Notes: generated by a model from the letters alone, not told the origin. DNA of 58,725 nt from Candidatus Symbiopectobacterium sp. 'North America' (GCF_015762685.1 NZ_PEHF01000018.1:1-58725); one strand, 5' to 3'. Shown: positions 10,366 through 21,393, counted from the first letter of the stretch. Numbers and translations are program-made.

Positions 10366-10686
10366 TCATCCGTATGATAACAAAACCACTTTTCCCCTGG
10401 TTATCCTCGGCTTCCCTCTCGTCATCCTCGGCGAAAGCTGGGGATCTCTGTGAGAATAAACTCGTTTCTTCGGTATGAGATTCCCGCCTTCGCGGGAATG
10501 ACGGTGAAAGTAGGGCCATCCGTTGTCAGGCTCAGGCCCTGTTACCGCATGTGCCTTGGATTCATAGTCACGTCGCACAATCTCTAACGCAGCCAGCACC
10601 ACATCGGGTGTGATATCACTCTCCTCTAGCAGCATAATCAGATCGACTGCCAGTTTGACCTCTGGCGGGGCATTTTCCAGCGACAT
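10366..10686 (-). CDS. rsmS: RsmS (YbaM) with a C-terminus read into a repeat
   Basis: The first 55 or so residues ([20 protein letters not shown]...[10 protein letters not shown]) match RsmS/YbaM, a small protein of about 53 residues. It has been linked to exoenzyme regulation in Pectobacterium; treat the function as tentative. Here the natural stop is missing, and the frame continues about 45 residues through a REPIN-like repeat ([13 protein letters not shown] is the hallmark translation of that repeat). The total is 106 residues. Start ATG at 10686 lies 22 bp downstream of priC on the same strand. The conserved part is intact, but the added tail may affect stability. It could also be scored as a 3'-disrupted gene. 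Confidence 0.75.
   Translation of the reverse strand: MSLENAPPEVKLAVDLIMLLEESDITPDVVLAALEIVRRDYESKAHAVTGPEPDNGWPYFHRHSREGGNLIPKKRVYSHRDPQLSPRMTRGKPRITRGKVVLLSYG
10421..10502. repeat. REPIN-like inverted repeat, copy A
   Basis: The left arm at 10421-10448 (GTCATCCTCGG...GGGATCTC) is the imperfect reverse complement of the right arm at 10477-10502 (GAGATTCCCGCCTTCGCGGG...ATGAC). Each arm is itself a small hairpin, and 28 bases separate them. Copy B at 50054-50136 has the same architecture, and a lone right arm lies at 43317-43342. Confidence 0.8.
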
Positions 10687-10708
10687 GCGTTAGGTCCTTT
10701 GGTTGCGG

Positions 10709-11248
10709 TTACAGCCCTTGTTCACGCCTTTCCACCTGACGCTCTAAACGCGCCAGCGCCTGACGACACCGTGCTAACCGGCCTTCGAGCGCGGCCATCT
10801 CACGTTGCAACTGTTGCTGCGCGCTCAACGTTGCCGCTCTGTCGAGTTGGCTTTCCCGGTCCTGAATCATCAGATTCAGACGTCGTTCATAGTCCTGGTG
10901 CTCTGCCAGCTTTTGATACAGATCGCTGGCGATGGCGACCGGCGTCGTCTCCTCCTGACGGCGTAGCGCCTGTGTGGAGAGTTCTCGTTGTAGTGCGCCG
11001 ATCTGCGCGACCAATTTTTCCGTCATGAACGCGACGCGTTCGGTACGGTTTTCTGCTACCAGATGGCGCAAGGACTGAAAATTTTGCTCAACTTCATTCA
11101 GATAATCGCGCAAACGCGTGCCATGTGATTGAAACAGCTGGCGATCAAAACGGGAATAGGCCAACGGCCTGTTTGCCAGCGGAGCGACCGCCTGAGCCAA
11201 CAGGACAAGTTGATGTTCCAACGCCTGAAGAAAGTGGTGGCGGTTCAC
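10709..11248 (-). CDS. priC: Primosomal replication protein N'' (PriC)
   Basis: The roughly 179-residue, Arg- and Gln-rich helical protein shows the PriC pattern: FLQALEHQLVLLAQAVAPL near the start, FDRQLFQSHGTRL, HQDYERRLNLMIQDR and LARCRQALARLERQVERRE at the end. PriC helps reload DnaB at stalled replication forks, recognising SSB-coated forks. I chose GTG at 11248 because it matches the family N-terminus and has GGGT about 7 bases upstream; an in-frame TTG at 11281 is less likely. It sits upstream of rsmS in the same direction, as in E. coli. No lesions are visible. Confidence 0.88.
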   Translation of the reverse strand: MNRHHFLQALEHQLVLLAQAVAPLANRPLAYSRFDRQLFQSHGTRLRDYLNEVEQNFQSLRHLVAENRTERVAFMTEKLVAQIGALQRELSTQALRRQEETTPVAIASDLYQKLAEHQDYERRLNLMIQDRESQLDRAATLSAQQQLQREMAALEGRLARCRQALARLERQVERREQGL

Positions 11249-11411
11249 GGATTGACCCACATAATGAAATGATAAAGCCAAGCTTGCACGGGATTGTCAG
11301 CAGGCACAAGCCTTTTGCGCGTGGGGAAGAAAGATGAGCGCATCTTAACTAACGTCAGTGACGGGCGGTATGCTAGAGTGCTAGTACGTAATGTGAAGAG
11401 GATGAGCAGTG

Positions 11412-11780
11412 ATGTATCGTATCGGGTTGGTGGTGTTGGGATGGTTAGCGGTTGTGCTGGCGACGTTAGGCGTTGTGTTGCCGCTGTTGCCGACCACCCC
11501 GTTCCTGCTGCTGGCCGCATGGTGCTTTGCCCGTTCCTCACCGCGTTTTCATGCCTGGCTGCTCTACCGTTCCTGGTTTGGTCCCTATTTGAGGCACTGG
11601 CAGGATCACCGGGCATTGCCGCCAGGAGCGAAAGGCAAAGCGGTGGTGATGATCGTGCTGACCTTCGCTATTTCGCTGTGGCTGGTGGATATGGTATGGG
11701 TCAGAGTGCTGCTGTTAACGATAATGGCGGTCTTGCTAACCTTTATGTTGCGCCTGCTAGTTGTTGATCCGCGACAATAA
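11412..11780 (+). CDS. ybaN: DUF454 inner-membrane protein YbaN
   Basis: The 122-residue hydrophobic protein is close to E. coli YbaN over WLAVVLATLGVVLPLLPTTP and AAWCFARSSPRFHAWLLYRS. Two membrane-spanning regions are apparent, at about residues 4-42 (a hairpin) and 75-118. Its function is unknown. ATG at 11412 directly follows an alternative GTG at 11409. It is divergent from priC and upstream of apt, as in E. coli. Confidence 0.9.
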   Translation: MYRIGLVVLGWLAVVLATLGVVLPLLPTTPFLLLAAWCFARSSPRFHAWLLYRSWFGPYLRHWQDHRALPPGAKGKAVVMIVLTFAISLWLVDMVWVRVLLLTIMAVLLTFMLRLLVVDPRQ

Positions 11781-11938
11781 AACCCACCGCAGGCTATTGC
11801 ATTTGATCGTCAGTTTGACTAGATTTGAGCGTTTTCGTGTGCTGTTTGCCTCCGGTTATCTCTCAGTATCGATGAGTGGAAAGGAGCAGCAGCGGTCATG
11901 GGTAAGATTTTTTAAAGCGTACTATCAGGCAAAAGATG

Positions 11939-12490
11939 ATGAGCGTAACCGCACAGCAGTCAGAATTAATCAAAAACAGCATTAAAAGCATTCCCGATTA
12001 TCCCAAACCGGGGATCTTGTTCCGTGATGTCACGAGTCTGCTGGAAGCGCCCGTCGCGTATGCGACCAGTATCGAGATGCTGGTAAACCGTTTTCGTGAC
12101 ACTGGCGTAACAAAAGTGGTGGGCACGGAAGCGCGCGGTTTTCTGTTCGGTGCCCCGGTGGCAGTGGCGTTGAGTGTGGGTTTTGTGCCGGTGCGTAAAC
12201 CTGGCAAACTGCCGCGCCCGACGATTTCAGAAAGCTATGAGTTGGAGTACGGCACTGACAGCCTGGAAATTCACACCGATGCCATCAGCGCTGGCGACAA
12301 GGTGTTAGTAATCGACGATCTGCTGGCTACCGGCGGCACCATTGAGGCCACGGTTAAGCTGATTCGCCTTTTGGGCGGAGACGTCACCGATGCGGCATTT
12401 ATCATTAATCTGTTCGATCTGGGCGGCGAGCAGCGTTTGAATAATCTTGGTATCAACTGCTACAGTCTGGTGAATTTCCCGGGCCATTGA
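11939..12490 (+). CDS. apt: Adenine phosphoribosyltransferase
   Basis: The 183-residue enzyme converts adenine and PRPP to AMP in the purine salvage pathway. The PRPP-binding loop [13 protein letters not shown] lies at about residues 121-133, and the family motifs [18 protein letters not shown] and [14 protein letters not shown] are present. ATG at 11939 aligns with the E. coli start; an adjacent ATG at 11936 is possible. The stop is followed by a strong hairpin and then dnaX. No lesions are visible. Confidence 0.97.
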   Translation: MSVTAQQSELIKNSIKSIPDYPKPGILFRDVTSLLEAPVAYATSIEMLVNRFRDTGVTKVVGTEARGFLFGAPVAVALSVGFVPVRKPGKLPRPTISESYELEYGTDSLEIHTDAISAGDKVLVIDDLLATGGTIEATVKLIRLLGGDVTDAAFIINLFDLGGEQRLNNLGINCYSLVNFPGH

Positions 12491-12533
12491 TCCTGCCTTT
12501 TTTCCGTCGTAAATCTGTTGGCTATCCTGATAA

Positions 12534-12561
12534 ACAGCCTCGCCGTGTCCGGCGAGGCTGT
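12534..12561. terminator. Strong hairpin between apt and dnaX
   Basis: A perfect 11-bp stem (ACAGCCTCGCC / GGCGAGGCTGT) with a 6-base loop lies between the apt stop and the dnaX start. Neither side has a convincing T run, so it may be a weak terminator, a processing site or a pause element rather than a true Rho-independent terminator. Confidence 0.45.
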
Positions 12562-12602
12562 GTTAGCATGGCCTCCTCAATTACACAACCGTTGCGGTAT
12601 TG

Positions 12603-14588
12603 ATGAGCTATCAGGTACTGGCCCGTAAGTGGCGTCCTCAATCTTTCGCTGATGTCGTTGGTCAAGAACATGTGCTGACCGCATTGGCCAATGGTCTCTC
12701 TATGGGGCGGGTTCACCACGCATATCTGTTTTCCGGCACGCGTGGCGTGGGGAAAACTAGTATCGCTCGCCTGTTGGCGAAAGGACTGAACTGCGAGAGC
12801 GGCATTACCGCCACGCCTTGTGGACAGTGTGCGAATTGCCGGGAAATTGAGCAAGGGCGTTTTGTTGACCTGATCGAGATTGATGCCGCCTCGCGCACCA
12901 AGGTAGAAGACACCCGCGAACTGCTGGATAATGTGCAGTATGCCCCTGCGCGCGGTCGGTTCAAAGTCTACCTGATCGATGAAGTGCACATGCTCTCCCG
13001 CCACAGCTTTAATGCGCTGTTAAAAACGCTGGAAGAGCCCCCCGAACACGTTAAATTCCTGCTGGCGACCACCGATCCACAGAAGTTGCCGGTCACTATC
13101 CTTTCTCGCTGTCTGCAATTTCATCTCAAAGCGCTGGATGTGGAGCAAATCCGTCACCACCTTGAGCAAGTGCTGCAAGCCGAAGCGATTCCGACCGAAC
13201 CGCGAGCCTTGCAACTGCTGGCGCGTGCGGCAGAGGGCAGCCTACGTGATGCGCTGAGCCTGACCGATCAGGCGATTGCCATGGGGCAGGGCGCGGTATT
13301 GACCGATGCAGTCGCGCGCATGCTGGGCACGTTAGATGATGAACAGCCGCTGGCGCTGATTGAAGCTATCGTCAATGCCAACGGCGAACAGACTATGGCG
13401 TTGCTTCAGCAGGCGGCGTCGCGTGGCGTTGAGTGGGAAACGCTGTTAGTTGAGATGCTGACGCTATTGCATCGTATTGCGATGGTGCAGTTGCTGCCCA
13501 TAGCGCTCGGGCTGGAAGATTCCCCCATTGCGTCGCGCTTGCGCGATCTGGCGCTCGCCGTACCGCCTGCCGATGTGCAGCTCTACTATCAGACGTTGCT
13601 GGTGGGACGAAAAGAATTATCCTATGCGCCAGACCGGCGTATGGGAGTTGAAATGACGCTGCTCAGAGCGTTGGCGTTTCACCCGCAGGCTGTGATTGCA
13701 CCTGTGGCAACTGTGCCAGTGGTGGCGAGTGCGCCTGCCGCACCTCAGGCGCGCATTGCGCCAGCGCGCCAGGTGACGACGCCTAGTGCACCCTCATCTC
13801 CTGTCGCCGCGCCGTCATCGCCGATAGCGGTGCCAGAGGAGCCTGTTGCACAGGCCGCGCCGCTACCGGACACGACTTCGCAACTGTTGCAGGCGCGCAG
13901 CCAGTTATTGCAGCGACAGGGTACGCCGCCACCAAAAAAGTCTGAGCCGGCAGCGCAGGAAGGCGCTCGGCCGGGCACGGCGGTATCGGCCCTGGAACGC
14001 CTGGCCTCGATGACAGAACGCAGTCAGCAGCGTCAGACGGCTGACAAGAACGGCGAAGCGCAGAAAAAGCCTGAGGCGTACCGCTGGCGCGCGCAGCAAC
14101 AGCAGACCACCGTGGCAGAAACTACCGCCACGCCTAAAGCGTTGCGCACGGTACTGGAGTACGAGAAAACGCCGGAATTAGCGGCTAAATTGACGGAAGA
14201 AGCGCAAGAGCGCGATGCCTGGGCGGCAGAGGTTCAACGTTTACCGCTACCGAAACTGGTTCAGCAACTGGCGCTTAACGCGTTTAAAGTCGATACGGAT
14301 AACGAAACCGTGACGCTGCATTTACGTTCATCGCAGCGTCACTTGAATTCACCGTCGGCACAAAAAACGCTGATGGATGCATTGGCAGCACATTATGGAA
14401 AGCCTATCACCTTGGTGGTGGTAGAGGATGACGATCCCAGTACGTTAACACCGCTGGAGTGGCGTCAGACGATTTATGAAGAGAAACTGGCGCAGGCGCG
14501 CGAGTCTCTGATGACCGACAAAACGATTCAAACGCTGCGGCGTTTCTTTGATGCGGAACTGGACGAAGAGAGTATCCGCCCTGTTTAA
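12603..14588 (+). CDS. dnaX: DNA polymerase III tau/gamma subunit
   Basis: The 661-residue tau protein is the ATPase core of the clamp loader. The AAA+ P-loop GTRGVGKTS lies at about residues 44-52, the zinc module Cys cluster (NCES...CGQCANC) at about 63-78, and LIDEVHMLS follows; the domain IV-V C-terminus binds DnaB and alpha. A programmed -1 frameshift signal at 13934-13940 should also produce the shorter gamma. ATG at 12603 matches the family start (MSYQVLARKWRPQ). The Pro/Ala-rich linker at about residues 365-430 is typical. It heads the dnaX-ybaB-recR operon. Confidence 0.97.
   Translation: MSYQVLARKWRPQSFADVVGQEHVLTALANGLSMGRVHHAYLFSGTRGVGKTSIARLLAKGLNCESGITATPCGQCANCREIEQGRFVDLIEIDAASRTKVEDTRELLDNVQYAPARGRFKVYLIDEVHMLSRHSFNALLKTLEEPPEHVKFLLATTDPQKLPVTILSRCLQFHLKALDVEQIRHHLEQVLQAEAIPTEPRALQLLARAAEGSLRDALSLTDQAIAMGQGAVLTDAVARMLGTLDDEQPLALIEAIVNANGEQTMALLQQAASRGVEWETLLVEMLTLLHRIAMVQLLPIALGLEDSPIASRLRDLALAVPPADVQLYYQTLLVGRKELSYAPDRRMGVEMTLLRALAFHPQAVIAPVATVPVVASAPAAPQARIAPARQVTTPSAPSSPVAAPSSPIAVPEEPVAQAAPLPDTTSQLLQARSQLLQRQGTPPPKKSEPAAQEGARPGTAVSALERLASMTERSQQRQTADKNGEAQKKPEAYRWRAQQQQTTVAETTATPKALRTVLEYEKTPELAAKLTEEAQERDAWAAEVQRLPLPKLVQQLALNAFKVDTDNETVTLHLRSSQRHLNSPSAQKTLMDALAAHYGKPITLVVVEDDDPSTLTPLEWRQTIYEEKLAQARESLMTDKTIQTLRRFFDAELDEESIRPV
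13934..13940 (+). promoter_or_regulatory. Programmed -1 frameshift site for gamma
   Basis: The slippery heptamer AAAAAAG is in frame as A-AAA-AAG. After slippage the next codons are GTC TGA, so gamma would end Lys-Lys-Val at about 447 residues; E. coli gamma ends with Glu. AGGG lies about 14 bases upstream as a Shine-Dalgarno-like stimulator. GCCGG-C-AGCGC can pair with GCGCT...CCGG immediately downstream (about 13946-13978). Confidence 0.88.
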
Positions 14589-14947
<359 letters not shown>

Positions 14948-14948
<1 letters not shown>

Positions 14949-15553
14949 TGCAAACCAGTCCGCTCCTTGAATCATTGATGGAGGCGCTGCGCTGCTTGCC
15001 GGGCGTGGGGCCGAAATCAGCACAGCGCATGGCGTTTCAATTGCTGCAACGCGATCGCAGCGGCGGTATGCGTTTGGCGCAGGCCCTGACGCGCGCCATG
15101 TCTGAAATCGGTCACTGTGTGGATTGCCGCACCTTTACCGAGCAGGAACGCTGCGCGATCTGTGCCAATCCGCGTCGTCAGCAAACGGGCCAGATTTGCG
15201 TGGTGGAAAGCCCCGCAGATATCCACGCCATTGAGCAGACCGGACAGTTTGCCGGCCGTTACTTTGTGTTGATGGGGCATCTGTCGCCGTTGGACGGCAT
15301 CGGGCCGGACGATATCGGACTCGACCTGTTGGAACAGCGCTTAGGGCAGGAAAACCTGACAGAAGTGATTCTTGCCACCAATCCGACGGTGGAAGGCGAT
15401 GCGACTGCCAACTACATTGCTGAACTGTGTGCCCAGCACGGCGTGGTGGCAAGCCGTATTGCGCACGGCGTGCCAGTCGGCGGTGAGTTAGAAATGGTCG
15501 ATGGCACCACGCTGTCCCATTCGCTGGCGGGGCGTCATCCCATCCGTTTGTAG
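14948..15553 (+). CDS. recR: Recombination mediator RecR
   Basis: The 201-residue protein works with RecF and RecO to load RecA on gapped DNA. An N-terminal helix-hairpin-helix ([17 protein letters not shown]), a four-Cys zinc finger ([17 protein letters not shown], about residues 56-72) and a Toprim domain ([13 protein letters not shown]) are visible in order. It starts inside the ybaB stop (ATGA-type overlap). No lesion is seen. Confidence 0.97.
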
Positions 15554-15627
15554 CGGCTGTGCTGCATTTTCCCTGGCGTAGTGTCGTCTTCACCTGACGC
15601 CGCGCTGGGGATAAATTGTTTTTTGCT

Positions 15628-15656
15628 CTTGAAAATCCTTCTCCTTATCCCCACCT
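15628..15656 (+). promoter_or_regulatory. Heat-shock (sigma-32) promoter of htpG
   Basis: CTTGAAA at 15628-15634 and CCCCACCT at 15649-15656 are separated by 14 bases, matching the RpoH consensus elements. The promoter is about 100 bases upstream of the htpG start, the expected control for this chaperone. Confidence 0.85.
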
Positions 15657-15754
15657 TTTGCCTACTGGCCGGAAATACCGGCACCATTCCCACACCCACT
15701 ACAGGGATTGAACATTATCAGCCTGACTAACTATTAGGATTGAGGTAAGTGACA

Positions 15755-17650
15755 ATGAGCATGAAGGGCCAAGAAACGCGCGGTTTTGAATCTGAAGTGA
15801 AGCAATTGCTGCACTTGATGATCCATTCACTTTATTCCAATAAAGAAATTTTCCTGCGTGAATTGATCTCCAACGCTTCTGATGCGGCAGACAAGTTACG
15901 TTTTCGCGCTTTATCTTCGCCAGCGCTCTATGAAGGGGATGGAGAACTGCGCGTGCGCGTTTCCACCAATAAAGAGCAACGTACCCTGACCATCGCGGAC
16001 AATAGCATTGGGATGAGCCGCGATGAAGTTATCGATAATCTGGGCACTATTGCCAAGTCGGGTACCAAAGCGTTTTTGGAATCTATCGGCTCCGATCAAG
16101 CCAAAGACAGCCAGCTCATCGGTCAATTCGGTGTGGGCTTCTACTCTGCGTTTATCGTTGCGGATAAAGTGACGGTGCGTACCCGTGCGGCGGGCGCGGC
16201 GGCAGAAGAGGGGGTGTTCTGGGAATCGGCGGGTGAAGGTGAGTACACCGTGGCGGATGTGGTCAAGGCCGATCGCGGTACCGAGATCACCCTGCACCTG
16301 CGTGAAGGGGAAGATGAGTTCCTCGATGAGTGGCGCGTGCGTTCCATTATCGGTAAATACTCCGATCACATCGCGCTGCCGGTAGAAATTGAAACCCATA
16401 CGCCGAGCGAAGAAGAGGGCGGTGAGCCGACGGTCACTTGGGAAAAGGTCAACAAGGCACAGGCGCTGTGGACGCGCAATAAAGCGGATGTGACCGAAGA
16501 TGAATACAAAGAATTCTACAAGCACATTGCTCACGATTTCAGCGATCCGCTGAGCTGGAGCCATAACCGCGTGGAAGGGAAGCAGGAGTACACCAGCCTT
16601 CTCTACATCCCTTCTCAGGCACCGTGGGACATGTGGAACCGCGATCATAAACATGGCCTGAAACTCTATGTTCAGCGCGTGTTCATTATGGATGACGCCG
16701 AGCAGTTCATGCCGAACTACCTGCGCTTTGTGCGTGGCTTGATTGACTCCAACGATCTGCCGCTCAACGTTTCTCGTGAAATCCTGCAAGACAGCCGTGT
16801 TACCCAGAATCTGCGCAATGCGCTGACCAAACGCGTGTTGCAGATGCTGGAAAAACTGGCAAAAGACGACGCCGAAAAATACCAAACCTTCTGGCTACAG
16901 TTTGGCCTGGTGCTGAAAGAAGGGCCTGCTGAAGATGGTGGCAATCGTGAAGCCATTGCCAAATTGTTGCGCTTCGCTTCCACCCATGGCGACAGCTCTG
17001 CTCCGACGGTATCGCTGGAAGAGTATGTCAGCCGTATGGTCGACGGGCAGGAGAAGATTTACTACATCACTGCCGATAGTTATGCCGCGGCGAAGAGCAG
17101 CCCGCATCTAGAGCTGTTCCGTAAGAAAGGCATCGAAGTACTGCTGCTTTCTGACCGCGTCGATGAGTGGATGATGAGCTACCTGACCGAGTTTGACGGT
17201 AAGTCCTTCCAGTCCGTCAGCAAAGCGGATGAAGCGCTGGATAAGCTGGCGGATGATGCCAGTGATGACGAAGCGCGCAAAGAAGCGGAAAAATCCCTGG
17301 AGCCTTTTGTTGAGCGTGTGAAAACGCTGCTGGGTGAACGCGTCAAAGAGGTGCGCCTAACGCATCGCCTGACCGATACGCCTGCCATCGTCACCACCGA
17401 TGCAAATGACATGAGCACGCAGATGGCGAAGCTGTTTGCCGCCGCAGGGCAGAATGCGCCGGAAGTGAAATATATCTTTGAACTCAACCCGGAGCATGCG
17501 TTGGTGAAACGCGCTGCAAACACTGGCGATGACGTGCAGTTTGGCGAGTGGGTTGAACTGCTGCTGGAACAGACGCTGCTGGCTGAACGCGGCACGCTGG
17601 AAGATCCTAACCAGTTTATCCGTCGTATGAACCAGCTGCTGAGTGCATAA
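15755..17650 (+). CDS. htpG: Chaperone HtpG (bacterial Hsp90)
   Basis: The 631-residue protein is an ATP-dependent homodimeric chaperone. The GHKL ATPase domain comes first ([28 protein letters not shown]), then middle and C-terminal dimerisation domains. ATG at 15755 has GAGG 9 bases upstream; ATG at 15761 matches the E. coli start. The otherwise invariant glycine of the ATP-binding DxGxG motif is Ser: the sequence reads DNSIGM at residue 82 in E. coli numbering (16004-16006, AGC). A sigma-32 promoter precedes it and a terminator follows. The frame is fully open. Confidence 0.96.
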   Translation: MSMKGQETRGFESEVKQLLHLMIHSLYSNKEIFLRELISNASDAADKLRFRALSSPALYEGDGELRVRVSTNKEQRTLTIADNSIGMSRDEVIDNLGTIAKSGTKAFLESIGSDQAKDSQLIGQFGVGFYSAFIVADKVTVRTRAAGAAAEEGVFWESAGEGEYTVADVVKADRGTEITLHLREGEDEFLDEWRVRSIIGKYSDHIALPVEIETHTPSEEEGGEPTVTWEKVNKAQALWTRNKADVTEDEYKEFYKHIAHDFSDPLSWSHNRVEGKQEYTSLLYIPSQAPWDMWNRDHKHGLKLYVQRVFIMDDAEQFMPNYLRFVRGLIDSNDLPLNVSREILQDSRVTQNLRNALTKRVLQMLEKLAKDDAEKYQTFWLQFGLVLKEGPAEDGGNREAIAKLLRFASTHGDSSAPTVSLEEYVSRMVDGQEKIYYITADSYAAAKSSPHLELFRKKGIEVLLLSDRVDEWMMSYLTEFDGKSFQSVSKADEALDKLADDASDDEARKEAEKSLEPFVERVKTLLGERVKEVRLTHRLTDTPAIVTTDANDMSTQMAKLFAAAGQNAPEVKYIFELNPEHALVKRAANTGDDVQFGEWVELLLEQTLLAERGTLEDPNQFIRRMNQLLSA

Positions 17651-17667
17651 CCGCTCACACTTTTCTG

Positions 17668-17696
17668 AAAACCCGGTTTTTAACCGGGTTTTTTTT
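17668..17696 (+). terminator. Rho-independent terminator after htpG
   Basis: The stem AAACCCGGTT / AACCGGGTTT with a 4-base loop is followed by T residues, 18 bases past the htpG stop. Confidence 0.93.
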
Positions 17697-17738
17697 CGCG
17701 TTGTGACACGCTGAAGCGAGCCCGTTCCTTGAGGATAA

Positions 17739-18455
<717 letters not shown>

Positions 18456-18557
18456 CCTATCGCAGCCTTGCCTGAAAATGCGGGTACAGTGTGACCGGCT
18501 TTTTTATGCCTGAGTGCACGGTATCCGGCGCGATTATTCAACACTGAAGCGTATCAT

Positions 18558-19931
18558 CTACTCCGGTTTATCTTTTTCGCATGGTAGCGGATACGCACTT
18601 AGTGGTTTTTTTCGGGTAGATGACGGGGATTCACCGTTGGTTTTCGTTGCTATTTTATGAAACAGCACTTTCGCGGTCGGATTCTCATTTAATAACGTAT
18701 TGACCTTATCATAATTTCTATTCGCATCGCTTTTGTTCCCGTTTCTGATGTGATACGCATAGAAAAGAGAATATAGCACACTGCTTTTTAAGTCAATGTA
18801 GTTTTTATCTATGCCTTTGCTGTCTTTGTAAAAGTTATCGACTCGCTCTTCGTAGTCTAGGATGGTTTGAAACTGGTTTTTTTGCTTTCCGGGATTTTAC
18901 TGTGCGATTTGATCAAATCAAAATAGTAATACCACAGTACGGGAGATGGTTTTTTATCAAAACCTCGTTCATGTATTTGTTGGTGATATCCATTTGATCT
19001 TTTTGCGGCAGTGTGGCAATCACCTCAAGGAGAAAGTCAATAAAGGTAAGATTTCTTTCTTATTTATTACCTATTTGCCAATAGTTGTAGTTTTTGATGA
19101 TGTAGCTGTTGTTAAAATCATTTTCATCATGGAAAGGATAAAACGGGTAGATTGAAATGGCACTGATGAGCTTGTTTTCTATCAGCCTGGCATCCAGATC
19201 GTTTTTGTAGGCATCAACATAGGCAATGCTGAGCGCACTCATCAGATAATCTAACTCATTGCTGATGAATGGATTTTTGTCTTTAATCTCCGTCACGCTA
19301 TCGATGATCTTGTTAATGTGGTTTTCTACTCCGATGGGAGACATTCACTGCGATCCCGCTTTGATGCTTCTGGCGTTGATATCAATAAATAAGATATGTG
19401 CCAGTATTTCTATCTTTTCATCGTGATGTAATTCACTGTTGTTCACGATCTTTTTGAATAAATCGTTATACCATGCAATTTCAATTTCCGCCGCGTGTGC
19501 GTTTGCGTTCATGTACTCTGCTTTTATCGCGTAGTGTACCTCGGAAAGGGCATCCTGGGTGGAGAACGCCGTGATGATAACCGGCGATTTTATTTTGTTT
19601 TCTGATAGGCCAACGATCTCTTTTTTGGTCTTGCCTGACAAATAAATCGAGGGCAAGTGATAGCTTTTTGCTTCGGGTCGAATGAATTTAAACAGAGGGT
19701 TCTCGTGGGCTGAAACTTTTCTATGGATATCATCAATCGCCGTTATTAATTTTTCAGCGTTTTCATCTGTCGCATTGTTGACGTATTGCCCATCTTTCTC
19801 TGTATAAAAACCGGAGATCGTGAGCAATGACGGGGCAGGGTAAGGATCATAAAAGAGTGCAAAACAGCCAATGATAAACATCATGCACATTGACGTGATA
19901 GACCACTTTCCTGGTTTTCGCTTTTTGACGC
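18558..19931 (-). pseudogene. Decayed membrane-anchored protein of unknown function
   Basis: One minus-strand gene can be stitched together. A basic start and single membrane helix (KKRKPGKW...SMCMMFIIGCFALF) are followed by a largely helical soluble part. TGA interrupts it at 19345 (SIKAGSQ-stop-MSPIGVENH) and TAA near 19060 (WQIGNK-stop-ERNLTF). Frameshifts occur near 18920 and 18870, after which QTILDYEERVDNFYKDSKGI continues to the stop at 18558. The reading frame has no obvious start codon upstream of ATG 19890. I do not recognise the family; the helical, Tyr-rich C-terminal part is loosely TPR-like. It lies between adk and hemH, which are adjacent in E. coli, so it is accessory DNA. TGA at 19345 could also be a genuine boundary between two genes. 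Confidence 0.6.
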
Positions 19932-20375
19932 GTTAACAGGCGCTGGTGATCGACACATAGAGCAACAATGAGACAGCTACCGCTGCTTTGTTATCATTCA
20001 AATAATAAAATATTGATGGATCTTTGAATAACGATAAAACAGACAGTATTGCCAGAAGAAATTCAATCACAGTTTTCACTGACTCAATTATTGTCATTGT
20101 TCTTTATGCATCCTTGGCTGAACATGAAATCCTGTTTATCAATACTTTATTTGCAGCTTAACAAACTCTACATGGCACTTCTACCTGAAAGAGAACCCGG
20201 CCGATACGTCAGTGCTCACCCATGGCGCTATCTATCCTTTCGATGGCAAGTATCGGTAATAACATCGTTTTCCCTATCCCATCCGGGCAACATTTTCGCT
20301 ACACTCAGCGCTGGTAACAATAACCGCTGCTAGGTGTACGACATGCGTATGACAGGCAGCCTTTTGTGAGGGCAG
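19932..20375. other. Intergenic region upstream of hemH
   Basis: About 440 bases with no supported gene. The stretch lies between the decayed minus-strand gene and hemH and presumably holds the hemH promoter. No repeat or strong hairpin was seen. Confidence 0.5.
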
Positions 20376-20378
20376 ATG

Positions 20379-21359
20379 ATGAGTCAACAAAAATTGGGCG
20401 TACTGATGGTGAATCTGGGGACGCCCGAAGCCCCGACGCCGCAGGCGGTGAAACGCTATCTGGCACAGTTTCTTAGTGATAAACGCGTGGTGGATACACC
20501 GCGCTGGCTCTGGTGGCCGCTGTTGAATGGCGTGATCCTGCCTTTTCGTTCTCCATGTGTCGCCAAACTCTATCAGTCTATCTGGACGGTTGACGGTTCT
20601 CCGTTGTTGGCATTCAGTCGACGTCAAGAATGCGCGCTCTCCGCCCGTTTAGGCGACGATATTCCGGTGGCGCTTGGCATGAGCTATGGTTCGCCGAGCT
20701 TGTCGTCGGCGCTGGATAGCCTGTTGTCGCAAGGTGTCACTCAACTGGTGGTGCTGCCGCTCTATCCGCAATACTCCTGCTCTACCACCGGTGCGGTATG
20801 GGATGGGCTGGCCGATGCAATGCGCACGCGCCGCCAGGTGCCCGGTATCCGTTTTATCCGCGACTACGCGACGCACCCGGTCTATATCGATGCGCTAAAG
20901 CAGCGTGTGGAAGCGTCATTTGCGCTGCACGGCGTGCCAGATCGCTTAGTGATATCGTTCCATGGCATTCCGGTGCGTTATGCTACGGAGGGGGATGACT
21001 ATCCTCTGCGCTGTCAGGCAACGGCACAGGCGCTGATTGCTGCATTGGGGCTGGCACCGGAACAGGCGCAAATGACCTTCCAATCACGTTTTGGCCGTGA
21101 ACCCTGGCTCACCCCTTATACGGATGAAACCTTAAAGGGATTATCTGCGCAGGGGATCAAACACATTCAGGTTATTTGCCCTGGGTTTGCAGCCGATTGT
21201 CTGGAAACGTTGGAAGAGATTCAGGAACAGAACCGGGAGATTTTCCTGCATGCTGGGGGTGCACAGTTTGCTTATATTCCGGCGTTAAATGATGATGCGC
21301 GGCACATTGATTTGTTTGAAGCGCTGGTGCGTGACGAGTCGTTAAAACAGGACAGATAA
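20379..21359 (+). CDS. hemH: Ferrochelatase
   Basis: The roughly 326-residue enzyme inserts Fe(II) into protoporphyrin IX, the last step of heme synthesis. Signature segments are intact: [21 protein letters not shown] at the start, the catalytic His in [19 protein letters not shown] (about residue 195), and [20 protein letters not shown] plus [15 protein letters not shown] near the end. Two adjacent ATGs exist (20376 and 20379); the second has the better spacing to GAGGG. It is convergent with ybaL. No lesions are visible. Confidence 0.95.
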   Translation: MSQQKLGVLMVNLGTPEAPTPQAVKRYLAQFLSDKRVVDTPRWLWWPLLNGVILPFRSPCVAKLYQSIWTVDGSPLLAFSRRQECALSARLGDDIPVALGMSYGSPSLSSALDSLLSQGVTQLVVLPLYPQYSCSTTGAVWDGLADAMRTRRQVPGIRFIRDYATHPVYIDALKQRVEASFALHGVPDRLVISFHGIPVRYATEGDDYPLRCQATAQALIAALGLAPEQAQMTFQSRFGREPWLTPYTDETLKGLSAQGIKHIQVICPGFAADCLETLEEIQEQNREIFLHAGGAQFAYIPALNDDARHIDLFEALVRDESLKQDR

Positions 21360-21363
21360 AAGG

Positions 21364-21386
21364 GCGCAGCGGGGCTACCGCTGCGC
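21364..21386. terminator. Bidirectional hairpin between hemH and ybaL
   Basis: A 9-bp stem (GCGCAGCGG / CCGCTGCGC) with a 5-base loop lies in the 34 bases between convergent hemH and ybaL. The A run on its left acts as T-run on the minus strand for ybaL only weakly. Confidence 0.6.
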
Positions 21387-21393
21387 ATCGGTA

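Noticed and set aside
10421..10502. CRISPR array suspected from the repeated GAGATTCCCGCC arms
   Set aside because: Only three scattered copies exist in the window, arms are palindromic pairs, and there are no regular spacers or cas genes.
15911..16885. 324-codon minus-strand frame opposite htpG
   Set aside because: It is antisense to a strongly conserved gene and has no family resemblance or start signal.
18467..18512. Possible adk terminator (GCCTTGCCTG...GGCTTTTTT)
   Set aside because: The T run is present, but I can form only a 4-bp perfect stem, too weak to call.
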